Positions 1 through 8,263 of a DNA stretch of 61,274 nucleotides are shown here, piece after piece. Origin of the DNA: CAZNPL01 sp964574815 (GTDB lineage: Bacteria > Planctomycetota > Phycisphaerae > UBA1845); NCBI GenBank assembly GCA_964574815.1, contig CAZNPL010000043.1, forward strand, positions 1 to 61,274. The letters run 5' to 3'. The position numbers and the translations under genes were made by a program. The notes beneath the pieces are model-generated. The model was not told the DNA's origin, made no database searches, and worked only from the letters and a program-made list of their open reading frames with translations. How positions within the stretch are numbered: the stretch's first letter is position 1; the number at the start of each line of letters is the position of its first letter.

Positions 1-2
1 CC

Positions 3-1112
3 GCCGAGGTTGCGGTGTTGTGCGATCTGGCCGACCCGGCGCTGGCGAACGATCTACAGACCACGCAACTGGTCTACGGGGCGCCGGTGGTCACCAACTC
101 ACAGGCCCAGGACCTCGCCGACGAAGGCGCGTACGAAAGCCGGAACAACGATCTCATTGCGCAGGTCTGGTTCCCGACGCCGGATCCGGCCAACCCCAAC
201 ACCGAGCCCGACCTGCTGTTCGAGTACTACCACGACGGGCAGGTGGCCACCCGGAAGGACGCCAACGGCAACATCCTGGGGTTCGCCTACGACGAGCTCG
301 ACCGGTTGATCCGGACCGACATTCTGGAGGAAGGGCCGTCGACGGCGCGTAACGGCGACTGGGACTACTCCGACTTGATTGACCTCAATTTCCGGAAGGT
401 GACGGGCGTTGAGTACGGTTACGATCCCGAGTCACTCGGTCTGGCCACCGTAACGTCAAAGGGTGAATTCGTTGACGGTTTCAAGACCGGCGACCCCGTC
501 GACGTCTTCGAGACGAAGTTCACGTACAACGATCGCGGGCAGCTTGTCTCGGAGGCCCAGTCGCATGACGGGCTGGTGGTCGCTGACACGCCGACGGTGC
601 ATTATCAGTGGGACCTCGGGGCCAAGTTCGATCGGCTCAAGACGATGGTCTATCCGGTGCTGCCGGGGGCGGCGCAGGGCCGGACGGTCACGTTCGACTA
701 CGGCCACGAGGCGGGTGACGGGCTGAGCGGTTTACTCGACCGCATCACGCGGACCACGTATGGAGCCCGAGAACTGGATACCCTGGAACTACCGCATCAC
801 ACTCCAACGCCACCATCCGCCCGCCAGCCCTGCTCTCTGACCGGCCGCCACTGGAGAAAAAACCCGCACGCAGCCTTGCCGCAAGGACACCCTCGTTGGT
901 TGTGGGGCGCCGCGGCGCTGCCTTACCGCCCGGCCTCGGTAACCAATAAAGCCACCGGGGCGGTTTGGAGGATCTTGGGGAGCGGGAGGTCAGGGGTTGG
1001 GGTGGGGGTTAGTTGCTGGCCGGTGATGGCGCATTGGAAGTTCTGCTTGCCCAGGGTGGTTGGCAGGCGGAGGGTTGTGGCGGCCCAGGTTCGCTCGCCT
1101 GTTGGTGGGTGA
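3..1112 (+). CDS. RHS/YD-repeat protein, 5' part outside window and 3' end apparently broken
   Basis: The reading frame is already open at base 3, so the start lies outside the window. The first 250 or so residues look like RHS/YD-repeat sequence: YHDGQVATRKDANGN, FAYDELDRLIRTD, EYGYDPESLGLAT, FTYNDRGQLVSEAQSHDG, VTFDYGHE. Such repeats form large secreted or surface beta-shell proteins, often polymorphic toxins. After about base 770 the repeat pattern stops and the remaining residues are Pro/Arg-rich. The last 190 bp are antisense to the genuine 3' end of treY. The stop at 1110-1112 is therefore probably not the original end, and the gene seems truncated. No toxin tip or transposase is visible at the break. 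Confidence 0.6.
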   Translation, partial: AEVAVLCDLADPALANDLQTTQLVYGAPVVTNSQAQDLADEGAYESRNNDLIAQVWFPTPDPANPNTEPDLLFEYYHDGQVATRKDANGNILGFAYDELDRLIRTDILEEGPSTARNGDWDYSDLIDLNFRKVTGVEYGYDPESLGLATVTSKGEFVDGFKTGDPVDVFETKFTYNDRGQLVSEAQSHDGLVVADTPTVHYQWDLGAKFDRLKTMVYPVLPGAAQGRTVTFDYGHEAGDGLSGLLDRITRTTYGARELDTLELPHHTPTPPSARQPCSLTGRHWRKNPHAALPQGHPRWLWGAAALPYRPASVTNKATGAVWRILGSGRSGVGVGVSCWPVMAHWKFCLPRVVGRRRVVAAQVRSPVGG

Positions 1113-3808
1113 TCGAGGTCTCCGGTCAGCGCGCGGATCAGCCGGGGGACTACCGTGATTGTGGTGGTGGTCCCTGCCCTGCGCTGGAAGCCGATGACGT
1201 GCTGGGCTCGGGGGCCGGTGGCCTCCAGCGGTTCATATGAGCCGCTTGTGTACACTTCGGGAAACCTCCGGCGGGCCGCCAGCGCGCGCGCGATTACGTG
1301 CAGCTTGATGCGGCCGTCCTCGGGTTGGGCGACCAACTCCTGCACCCAGTCGCGTCGCTGTCCTTGGTCGCCGTTCCAGCGGACGACCAACTCTTCGAGA
1401 ACTCGCGTTCGGCGGTCGAAGTCGACCGGCCTGCGGTTGTCCGGGTCCACCAGCGAGAAGTTCCACAACTCGTCGCCCTGCAAGAGGTCGGGCACGCCCG
1501 GTGCCGTCAGATGCACGAGCGTGCGGGCCAGGGCGTTCCAAAGACCCGGTCGAATAAGGCGCCTTACAAACGAGTCCAGGTCGGACAGGAACGACGCGCT
1601 GCCCTCCTCGTCGAGGATCGCACCGATGAAGTCGTTGACTGCGGCCTCGTACTCGGCGTTGGGGCGGAGCCAGCTTGTTCGCACCTTGGCCTCGCGCGTG
1701 GCCTTGAGCATGTACTGCCGTAGGCGCTCGCGAATCGGCTCAAGCGCGGCGGGCGCAAACCGCGTGCCGCCGCCCGGGTCGGGTGATTGGGCGGATCCCG
1801 GCGGCGCGGATCGAACCGGCCACATGCCGACGAGCGTCTGGTACAGCAGGTACTCGGTATTGGCGTCGGGCGCCCGCTTTCCTGAGATAATGCGGCGAAA
1901 CCGCGCGTTCTGCCGCCGCCAGCGCCGCACGCAGGCGGACCACTCATCGGCCCGTTCCGACAGCACATCGAGCCGCGCGCGGACATCCGCGCTTCGCTTC
2001 GTGTCGTGCGTGCTGGTGCACAGAAGGCTCTCGGGCCAGCATGCGGCCCGGTGGCGGTTGGCCTCGTGCAATCTGCCGACGGAACCGCCGATTGGTTCAT
2101 CGGGTTCGGCCCCGACCTCGTTGCGCGACGCGAGCGGCACGAATACGTACAGCGCGGTGTCCTCGACGCCCTTGGCCGCGGCCGGCCCGCTTGTCTGTTG
2201 CAGCCGTTGAATGAAACGCAGTCTGGCCGCGGCGGTGCGTTCGTCGGTGGTTTCGGGCGCATTGCCCAGAATGGTGCGACGGAGCAAGTCCAGTTGGGGC
2301 GAGAGATCGGGCGCGCGACGCCTGGCCTTCGCAAAGGCTCGTTCGATCACGGCGCAGTCCGACTCGTCGGGCGAGGGCGTCCGCGCGCTCATATATGTGC
2401 GGTACACGTCGAGCGCGGCGATCCACGTCATGATCGCAGCGCCAAGTCGGCCACGCTCCAGCCCTTGGCCCGGCTGCTCGGCGGGGCTTAACGATTCTAG
2501 GATGCGCACCAGCGCCCGCACGTAGGAGGACAACGGCCCGCTGAGCATCTGTCGCTTGGCATTGTAGGCCACGTCGGAAAACGCGGTCCTTCGGCCCAGA
2601 AACTCGAAATAGGTGCGTTCGAGGGCGGCGTACCCGGCGGGGTCGATGAAGACGGCCTCTAGACGATTGAGAAACTCGTACCCCGTCGTGCCGGCGACCG
2701 GCCACCCTTCGCGCAGCTTCTCGTCGCCGCTCAGGATCTTTTCCACATAGACCGGCACGTGTTCGCCCGAGCGGCGCCCGTCGGCGGTCTGCGACAGCCG
2801 TTCCAGGTACACCTGCGGATCGAGCAGCCCGTCGATGTGGTCTATTCGCAGGGCGTCGATGCAGCCCTCACGGATCCAATTAAAGATCCGGCGGTGATAC
2901 TCGTCGAAGACCTGAGGGTCTTCCATACGAAGGCCCACGAGCTCGTTGATGTCGAAAAAACGCCGATAGTTGATCTCGCGTGCCGCCCGCCGCCAATAGA
3001 CGAGCCGATAGGACTGCCGCTCCAGCAGGCGTTCCAGTCGTTTTCGGCCGTCGTCGCCCTCGGCGAAGGCCGCCAGGATGCGATCCACGTGCGAGCACAC
3101 GGCTTCGGATTCCCGGCAAAGCGATGCAAGACGATCTTCCACTTCGGCAAGCCGCTCGGAGAATGGGTTGTCGTGGGCTTTGTTCAGATTCGACACGATG
3201 GCGTGATAGGCTTGAACATCTTGATGATTAGCTCCGAGCCGTTCGGCGAGTTCGTTCGTGCGATATGAAAGTAAATCGGCCGCCGACCGGGGGCTGATGG
3301 GGAAGCGATGCTCGTGGTAGCACAAGCGGACGCGGCCCACTTCGCGCCGCAGGGTGAGTTCGCCGCGAGCCAGGATGCGCGATCGCGTCTGCCCGAGCAC
3401 GGGCAGCATGACCTTGCCGCGCAATTCCGGATGGGGCGTCGACCACTCGATGTCGAACCACCGGGCGTAGGGCGAGCGATGGCCGAAGGTCAGCATGTGC
3501 TGCCAGCGCGGGTTCTCGTTGCCGCCGGCCATGTGGTTCGGCACGATGTCCAGCAGCACGCCCATTCCGCGCTCGTGCAGTCGTTTTGCCAGTTCCCGGA
3601 GGTCGTCTTCGGCGCCGAGTTCCGGATCCAGTCGATCGGGATCGACCACGTCGTAGCCGTGGGTGCTTCCCTTGCGGGACTTGAGGATCGGCGACAGGTA
3701 GACGTGCGAGACTCCGAGCACGCTGAGATAGTCGACGAGCGCGGTTACCACGGGCAGGGAGAAGCCGGCGTGCACTTGAATGCGATAGGTGGCCAGGAGA
3801 CGCGACAC
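923..3808 (-). CDS. treY: Maltooligosyltrehalose synthase
   Basis: GH13-type enzyme that converts the reducing-end alpha-1,4 bond of malto-oligosaccharides into a trehalose-type alpha,alpha-1,1 bond. It acts in the cytoplasm with TreZ. The 961 residues are in the usual range for TreY. The N-terminus carries the family opening TYRIQVHAGFS and GVSHVYLSPILKSRKGSTHG. The catalytic region has DALRIDHIDGL (Asp about 323), VYVEKILSG (Glu) and TSTHDTKRSADVRARL, all typical of TreY. The C-terminus ends in a normal TreY tail, PVALLV. It is the last gene of the leftward operon, and its ATG is 1 bp after the malQ stop. No terminator was clearly seen downstream, where the broken RHS gene converges on it. 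Confidence 0.95.
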   Translation of the reverse strand: MSRLLATYRIQVHAGFSLPVVTALVDYLSVLGVSHVYLSPILKSRKGSTHGYDVVDPDRLDPELGAEDDLRELAKRLHERGMGVLLDIVPNHMAGGNENPRWQHMLTFGHRSPYARWFDIEWSTPHPELRGKVMLPVLGQTRSRILARGELTLRREVGRVRLCYHEHRFPISPRSAADLLSYRTNELAERLGANHQDVQAYHAIVSNLNKAHDNPFSERLAEVEDRLASLCRESEAVCSHVDRILAAFAEGDDGRKRLERLLERQSYRLVYWRRAAREINYRRFFDINELVGLRMEDPQVFDEYHRRIFNWIREGCIDALRIDHIDGLLDPQVYLERLSQTADGRRSGEHVPVYVEKILSGDEKLREGWPVAGTTGYEFLNRLEAVFIDPAGYAALERTYFEFLGRRTAFSDVAYNAKRQMLSGPLSSYVRALVRILESLSPAEQPGQGLERGRLGAAIMTWIAALDVYRTYMSARTPSPDESDCAVIERAFAKARRRAPDLSPQLDLLRRTILGNAPETTDERTAAARLRFIQRLQQTSGPAAAKGVEDTALYVFVPLASRNEVGAEPDEPIGGSVGRLHEANRHRAACWPESLLCTSTHDTKRSADVRARLDVLSERADEWSACVRRWRRQNARFRRIISGKRAPDANTEYLLYQTLVGMWPVRSAPPGSAQSPDPGGGTRFAPAALEPIRERLRQYMLKATREAKVRTSWLRPNAEYEAAVNDFIGAILDEEGSASFLSDLDSFVRRLIRPGLWNALARTLVHLTAPGVPDLLQGDELWNFSLVDPDNRRPVDFDRRTRVLEELVVRWNGDQGQRRDWVQELVAQPEDGRIKLHVIARALAARRRFPEVYTSGSYEPLEATGPRAQHVIGFQRRAGTTTTITVVPRLIRALTGDLDHPPTGERTWAATTLRLPTTLGKQNFQCAITGQQLTPTPTPDLPLPKILQTAPVALLVTEAGR

Positions 3809-3809
3809 G

Positions 3810-6026
3810 TTAGCGCTCCTCTTTGCGGGCTACCTCACCGTGAGTCTTGCGAGCGTGCGTTCCCCGAGATTCCTGGGCAGAGGCCAGGATTCCTTGGATG
3901 ATCAGATCGTGCTGAAGCTCTTTGAGCGTTCGCCGCATTTTCCGCGACCAGACGGGGTATCGATCCATGCCGACGCCCGGGATGTTCACCGGTTCGGTCT
4001 CCTGAGATAGGTCATCCAGCATGATGCCCGCCAGCGGCGCCGGCGTACGGAACAGGAATTCGTGCAACGCGATGCACAGCGACTCGACTGACACGTCGGC
4101 CGGGTCCGCGCCGGCGTCGGGCAGGAGCCCTTCTTCCGCAAGAAGCTCGATCAGCTTGACGCGGGCCTGGCGGCGTTCGTTCCAGGCCTCCTGCAACGCG
4201 TCATCGTCGGGGATGTGGTTCACGCTTCGGCGCAGTTCAAGGTCCCGCCCCTGCCAGAAACAGGCCAGCGGTGGATGGTCGTGCGTGGTGTTGGTGACCA
4301 GGGCGCGGTCGGAATACTGATTCGACCGACGGAAAGCGCCGTCCGGCTCGCGCTCGAAGTAAAGCACGCGGCACGACAGGATGTTCCGCCGGGCCAGCAC
4401 GTCGGAGAAACCCGGCGGAACGGTGCCCAGGTCCTCCCCGATCACGATCGCTCCGTGCCGGCGGGATTCCAGTGCGAGAATGCCCATCAGCGCATCGGAC
4501 GGATACGCCACATACGCCCCTTCCCCGCGTCCCTGGGGGATCCAGAATTGCCGATAGAGACCCATCACGTGGTCGATACGAAGGGCGCCGGAATGGGCAA
4601 ACGCGCCGCGCACAAGCTGAATCCAGTAGTCGAAGCGCTGCTGTTCCAGACGGTGGGGATTTACCGGAGGAAAGCCCCATTCCTGCCCCGTCGAGGAATA
4701 GTCGTCCGGCGGGCTGCCCACGCTGGCGCCCTCGACGAACAAATCCTGATTCGACCACGCATCGACGCCGGAGACCGACGAGCCGAGGGCCAGGTCCTGG
4801 TACAACCCGATCGCCATCCCGGCTTCGGCGGCTTCGCTCGTGACCTGCCGGAGCTGCCGGTCGAGCTCGAACTGGACGTATTCCCAGAAGCCGATCTCCT
4901 CGGCATGTGTATCCGCAAAGTGTTGAACCGCAGCGCCCTCCGGATCACGGAACTCGGCCGGCCACTGTCGCCAGTCGCGCGGAAAGCCCTGATCGGCCAG
5001 GTGCGTTTCCAGGGCCATGAATGTTGCGAAACGCCGTAGCGAGTGACCGCTCGTCTCGACGTACGACAGGAAGTCTCGATGTCGCTGCGCCGAGTCATCG
5101 GAGGGCTCGGCGAGGAACGTGCGATGCAGCATTCGAAGCACGCGGAGCTTCAGCGTCCAGGTCTGCTCGTAGTCGATGTAGTTCGCATCGCGCAGTGCCC
5201 GGAGCCGCCCTTCTTTTTCCAGGGATTCGACCTCCTCCCGGGCCTTGCGGCAGCGTGCCAGCTCCGGGACGGCGGTCGGGTCGAGGTAGATTGCGTTTTT
5301 GTACAGCCGGCTGATCGGCGTGTAAGCGCTGATGTCCCAGCCGACGTTGCGCAGGGCGTGCAACGGGTTGAGCGCGACAAACGCACCGCCGTTGCGGCCT
5401 GCCCAGCGGCACAACTCCTCAAGGTCGCCGAAATCGCCGATGCCCCAGTTACGCCTGCTGCGGATCGTGTAGAGATTCACGCACAGCCCGAACGACCTAC
5501 GCCCGCCGAGCACGTCGTCGATCGGCGTGCATCGCTCCGGCGTTACGATGAACCGCTGCAAGGCGTTTGCTTCACGGCGACTGTCGCGCAGCGTGAGCCG
5601 GACCTTGTGGTACCCCAGTCCGACATTCGCTGGCAGAGGCAAGATGATCCGACCGGACGGTTCGCCTGCGTCGAAGGTGCCTTCGCTTGCGTGTTCCGCG
5701 CCCTCTTCGGTGATCAGCTCGAGCCGCCAGTCAATCCTGCCGTGGAGCTCGGACGGCGTGCAAACCGTCACGCCTACTTCCCGGGCGTCGGTCTTCTGCA
5801 CGACGGCGGCCGGCTTCAGAATCGCCGATCTCTCCTCATCATCAAGGCGGCGGATCGAATCGGCCGCGGCGCGCTCGTCGGAGCCGTTGTAGCCCATCAG
5901 GCCGACGATCGCCTCCATGACACTGTCGGAGGCGCGTTGAACGGCCGTGCCGGTGTAATCCACGTACTCGGGAAGCACGTTCAGTCTGCCGGCGAGCGTG
6001 CGAAGCGTGGGGCGATCCGTGGTCAT
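3810..6026 (-). CDS. malQ: 4-alpha-glucanotransferase (amylomaltase, GH77)
   Basis: Transfers alpha-1,4-glucan segments between chains, so it recycles the short oligosaccharides released by debranching and by TreZ. GH77 motifs are clear: GGRRSFGLCVNLYTIRSRRN region at the start of the barrel, GDFGDLEELCRWAGRNGG, ALRIDHVMGLYRQFWIP (nucleophile Asp about 485), VIGEDLGTVP (Glu about 531) and NTTHDHPPLACFW. The N-terminal 150 or so residues form the extra beta-domain seen in E. coli-type MalQ, and the length of 738 fits that subgroup. It overlaps glgB by 4 bp (ATGA), which indicates translational coupling. No irregularity was seen. Confidence 0.93.
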   Translation of the reverse strand: MTTDRPTLRTLAGRLNVLPEYVDYTGTAVQRASDSVMEAIVGLMGYNGSDERAAADSIRRLDDEERSAILKPAAVVQKTDAREVGVTVCTPSELHGRIDWRLELITEEGAEHASEGTFDAGEPSGRIILPLPANVGLGYHKVRLTLRDSRREANALQRFIVTPERCTPIDDVLGGRRSFGLCVNLYTIRSRRNWGIGDFGDLEELCRWAGRNGGAFVALNPLHALRNVGWDISAYTPISRLYKNAIYLDPTAVPELARCRKAREEVESLEKEGRLRALRDANYIDYEQTWTLKLRVLRMLHRTFLAEPSDDSAQRHRDFLSYVETSGHSLRRFATFMALETHLADQGFPRDWRQWPAEFRDPEGAAVQHFADTHAEEIGFWEYVQFELDRQLRQVTSEAAEAGMAIGLYQDLALGSSVSGVDAWSNQDLFVEGASVGSPPDDYSSTGQEWGFPPVNPHRLEQQRFDYWIQLVRGAFAHSGALRIDHVMGLYRQFWIPQGRGEGAYVAYPSDALMGILALESRRHGAIVIGEDLGTVPPGFSDVLARRNILSCRVLYFEREPDGAFRRSNQYSDRALVTNTTHDHPPLACFWQGRDLELRRSVNHIPDDDALQEAWNERRQARVKLIELLAEEGLLPDAGADPADVSVESLCIALHEFLFRTPAPLAGIMLDDLSQETEPVNIPGVGMDRYPVWSRKMRRTLKELQHDLIIQGILASAQESRGTHARKTHGEVARKEER

Positions 6027-8263
6027 CGGTCGCTCGGCTGATAGATGACAGCCGCAAGGGGCGGCAGGGACAGTCGGAGTGATTGTGCGTGCCCGTGCGT
6101 GGGCGCCGGTTCGGTGGCGATCTCCGGCGGTATCTCGGCGCCGCTGCCGGAGTAGCGCTCCTCATCCGAGGACAGAACCAGCCGGTAGTTTCCAGGCACG
6201 GGTACGCCCACGACATAGCCCTGTCGCGGAACGGGCGTGAAGTTCAGCGCGATGAGCATTTCGTTTTCGACGTCCCGCCGCTGGTAGGCGAGGATGGAGT
6301 TGTCGCGGTCGTCGCAAACGACCCACGCGAAGCCCGTCGGGTCCGGGTCGGATCGCCAGAGGCATGCATTCTTATGATACAGCCGCCCAAGGTCGCCGAA
6401 GAACGCGGCCAGCCCCGTCCGCCACGAGTCGGTGGCCAGATGCCAGTCAAGGCTTCGATCGGCGTCCCATTCGGCGTACGGCGCAATCTCCGTGCCCATG
6501 AACAGCAGCATCTTGCCGGGGCGCGTGAATTGGTAGGCCAGAAGCAACCGCAGGTTGGCGAACTTTTGCCAGATGTCGCCGGGCATCTTCTCAAGCAGCG
6601 AGCGTTTCCCGTGGACGACCTCGTCGTGGGACAGGGGCATCAGGAAGTGCTCGTTGTATTCATAGAGCATGGCGAAGGTGATCGTGTCGTGATGATAGCG
6701 CCGGTGCACCGGATCCTCTGAGAAGTATTTCAGCGTGTCGTGCATCCAGCCCATGTTCCACTTGAGGGTGAATCCCAGACCGCCCTCGGACGCGGGGCGT
6801 GTGACTCCAGGCCACGCCGTCGATTCCTCGGCGACGGTGAAGCAGCCCGGCTGGTCCTCCCGGATGACTTCGTTGGTGGCCCTGAGAAAGTCGATCGCTT
6901 CGAGGTTCTCTCGACCGCCGAAGGGGTTGGGCAGCCACTCGCCCGCCTTGCGGCTGTAATCCAGGTAAAGCATGGACGCGACGGCATCGACGCGCAGCCC
7001 GTCGATGTGGTACTCCTTGAGCCAGTACAGGGCATTGGCGATGAGGAAGTTTCGCACCTCGTTGCGACCGTAGTTGAAGATCAGCGTGCCCCAGTCCGGA
7101 TGCTCGCCCTGGCGAGGATCTTCGTGCTCGTAGAGCGCCGTGCCGTCGAAGCGGCGCAGGGCGAAGTCGTCCTTGGGAAAGTGGGCCGGCACCCAGTCAA
7201 CAATCACGCCGATGCCGTTACGGTGGCACTCGTCCACCAGGTAGCGGAAGTCGTCCGGCGAGCCGTACCGCGACGTCGGCGCGTAGTATGCCGAGACCTG
7301 ATAACCCCACGATCCCGTGAAGGGATGTTCGGCCACGGGCAGCAATTCGAGGTAGTTGAAGCCGAACCGCTTCATGTGCTCGACGAGCTTCGGCGCGATG
7401 TCGCGATAGCTCAGCGGATGCTCGCCGTAATCGCCGGCGCGCATCCACGAGCCGAGGTGCACTTCGTAGACGGACATCGGCTCGCGCACCAGGTCGCGGT
7501 GCCGCCGCTGCTCCATCCACGCCTGATCGCGCCATGCATAGGACGACTCGAACACGCGCGACGCCGTCTCCGGCGGCACTTCCATGGAGAACGCGAACGG
7601 GTCGGCCTTGAGTCGGATGGCGCCTTCCTGCGTCTTGATCTCGTATTTGTACAGCGTTCCGGAGTCGATGCCGGGGACGAACAGCTCGAACACGCCGGAA
7701 GTGCCCATCTGGCGCATGGGCAGCAGTCGCCCGTCCCATCCACAGAACTCGCCCACCACGCTGACTCGCCGGGCGCCCGGCGCCCACACGGCGAACGAAA
7801 CGCCGCGCACGCCGTCGATCTCCCGCGGATGCGCTCCCATGCACTCCCAGAGCCGGCGGTGAGTCCCCTCACCGAAGAGGTGCAGATCGGTGTCGCCGAG
7901 CGTTGGTAGAAACCGATACGGGTCTTCGAATTCCCACACGTTGTCGTCGGCGAATCGAAACTGCAGCCGGTATTGAAGGGGCAGCCGGCCGTTGGGCAGA
8001 AACCCGGCAAACAGGCCTCCTTCGGCCACCGGTTCCAACTTGAACGTCAGCCCTTCTTCCTGCAGGCATTCCACGCTGACTGCATCGGGGTGGTACGCTC
8101 GTACAACCACGCCGTCGATGCCGCCGAGCCGGCAGGGATGGGCACCCAGGATCCGGTGAGGTGAGGCGTATTCGCCGTCAAGGAGCGATTGCGCCTCGTG
8201 CGACTCGATTCCCGAAAGCAACGATTGCGATTCTTCTTTTTGTTTGAAACGTGATTTGCTCAT
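6023..8263 (-). CDS. glgB: 1,4-alpha-glucan branching enzyme
   Basis: Introduces alpha-1,6 branches into linear glucan made by GlgE or glycogen synthase. The 746 residues hold an N-terminal N1 domain (SPHRILGAHP), a CBM48 (GVSFAVWAPGARRVSVVGEF), the GH13 barrel and a C-terminal beta domain. Catalytic signatures are GLRVDAVASMLYLDYSR (Asp 426), FTVAEESTAWPGV (Glu 479) and LSHDEVVHGKRSLL. The Asp-Glu spacing of 53 residues equals that of E. coli GlgB (405/458). It starts within the stop of glgX (4-bp overlap) and ends within the start of malQ. In the GlgE pathway GlgB is an essential partner of the maltosyltransferase. Confidence 0.96.
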   Translation of the reverse strand: MSKSRFKQKEESQSLLSGIESHEAQSLLDGEYASPHRILGAHPCRLGGIDGVVVRAYHPDAVSVECLQEEGLTFKLEPVAEGGLFAGFLPNGRLPLQYRLQFRFADDNVWEFEDPYRFLPTLGDTDLHLFGEGTHRRLWECMGAHPREIDGVRGVSFAVWAPGARRVSVVGEFCGWDGRLLPMRQMGTSGVFELFVPGIDSGTLYKYEIKTQEGAIRLKADPFAFSMEVPPETASRVFESSYAWRDQAWMEQRRHRDLVREPMSVYEVHLGSWMRAGDYGEHPLSYRDIAPKLVEHMKRFGFNYLELLPVAEHPFTGSWGYQVSAYYAPTSRYGSPDDFRYLVDECHRNGIGVIVDWVPAHFPKDDFALRRFDGTALYEHEDPRQGEHPDWGTLIFNYGRNEVRNFLIANALYWLKEYHIDGLRVDAVASMLYLDYSRKAGEWLPNPFGGRENLEAIDFLRATNEVIREDQPGCFTVAEESTAWPGVTRPASEGGLGFTLKWNMGWMHDTLKYFSEDPVHRRYHHDTITFAMLYEYNEHFLMPLSHDEVVHGKRSLLEKMPGDIWQKFANLRLLLAYQFTRPGKMLLFMGTEIAPYAEWDADRSLDWHLATDSWRTGLAAFFGDLGRLYHKNACLWRSDPDPTGFAWVVCDDRDNSILAYQRRDVENEMLIALNFTPVPRQGYVVGVPVPGNYRLVLSSDEERYSGSGAEIPPEIATEPAPTHGHAQSLRLSLPPLAAVIYQPSDR

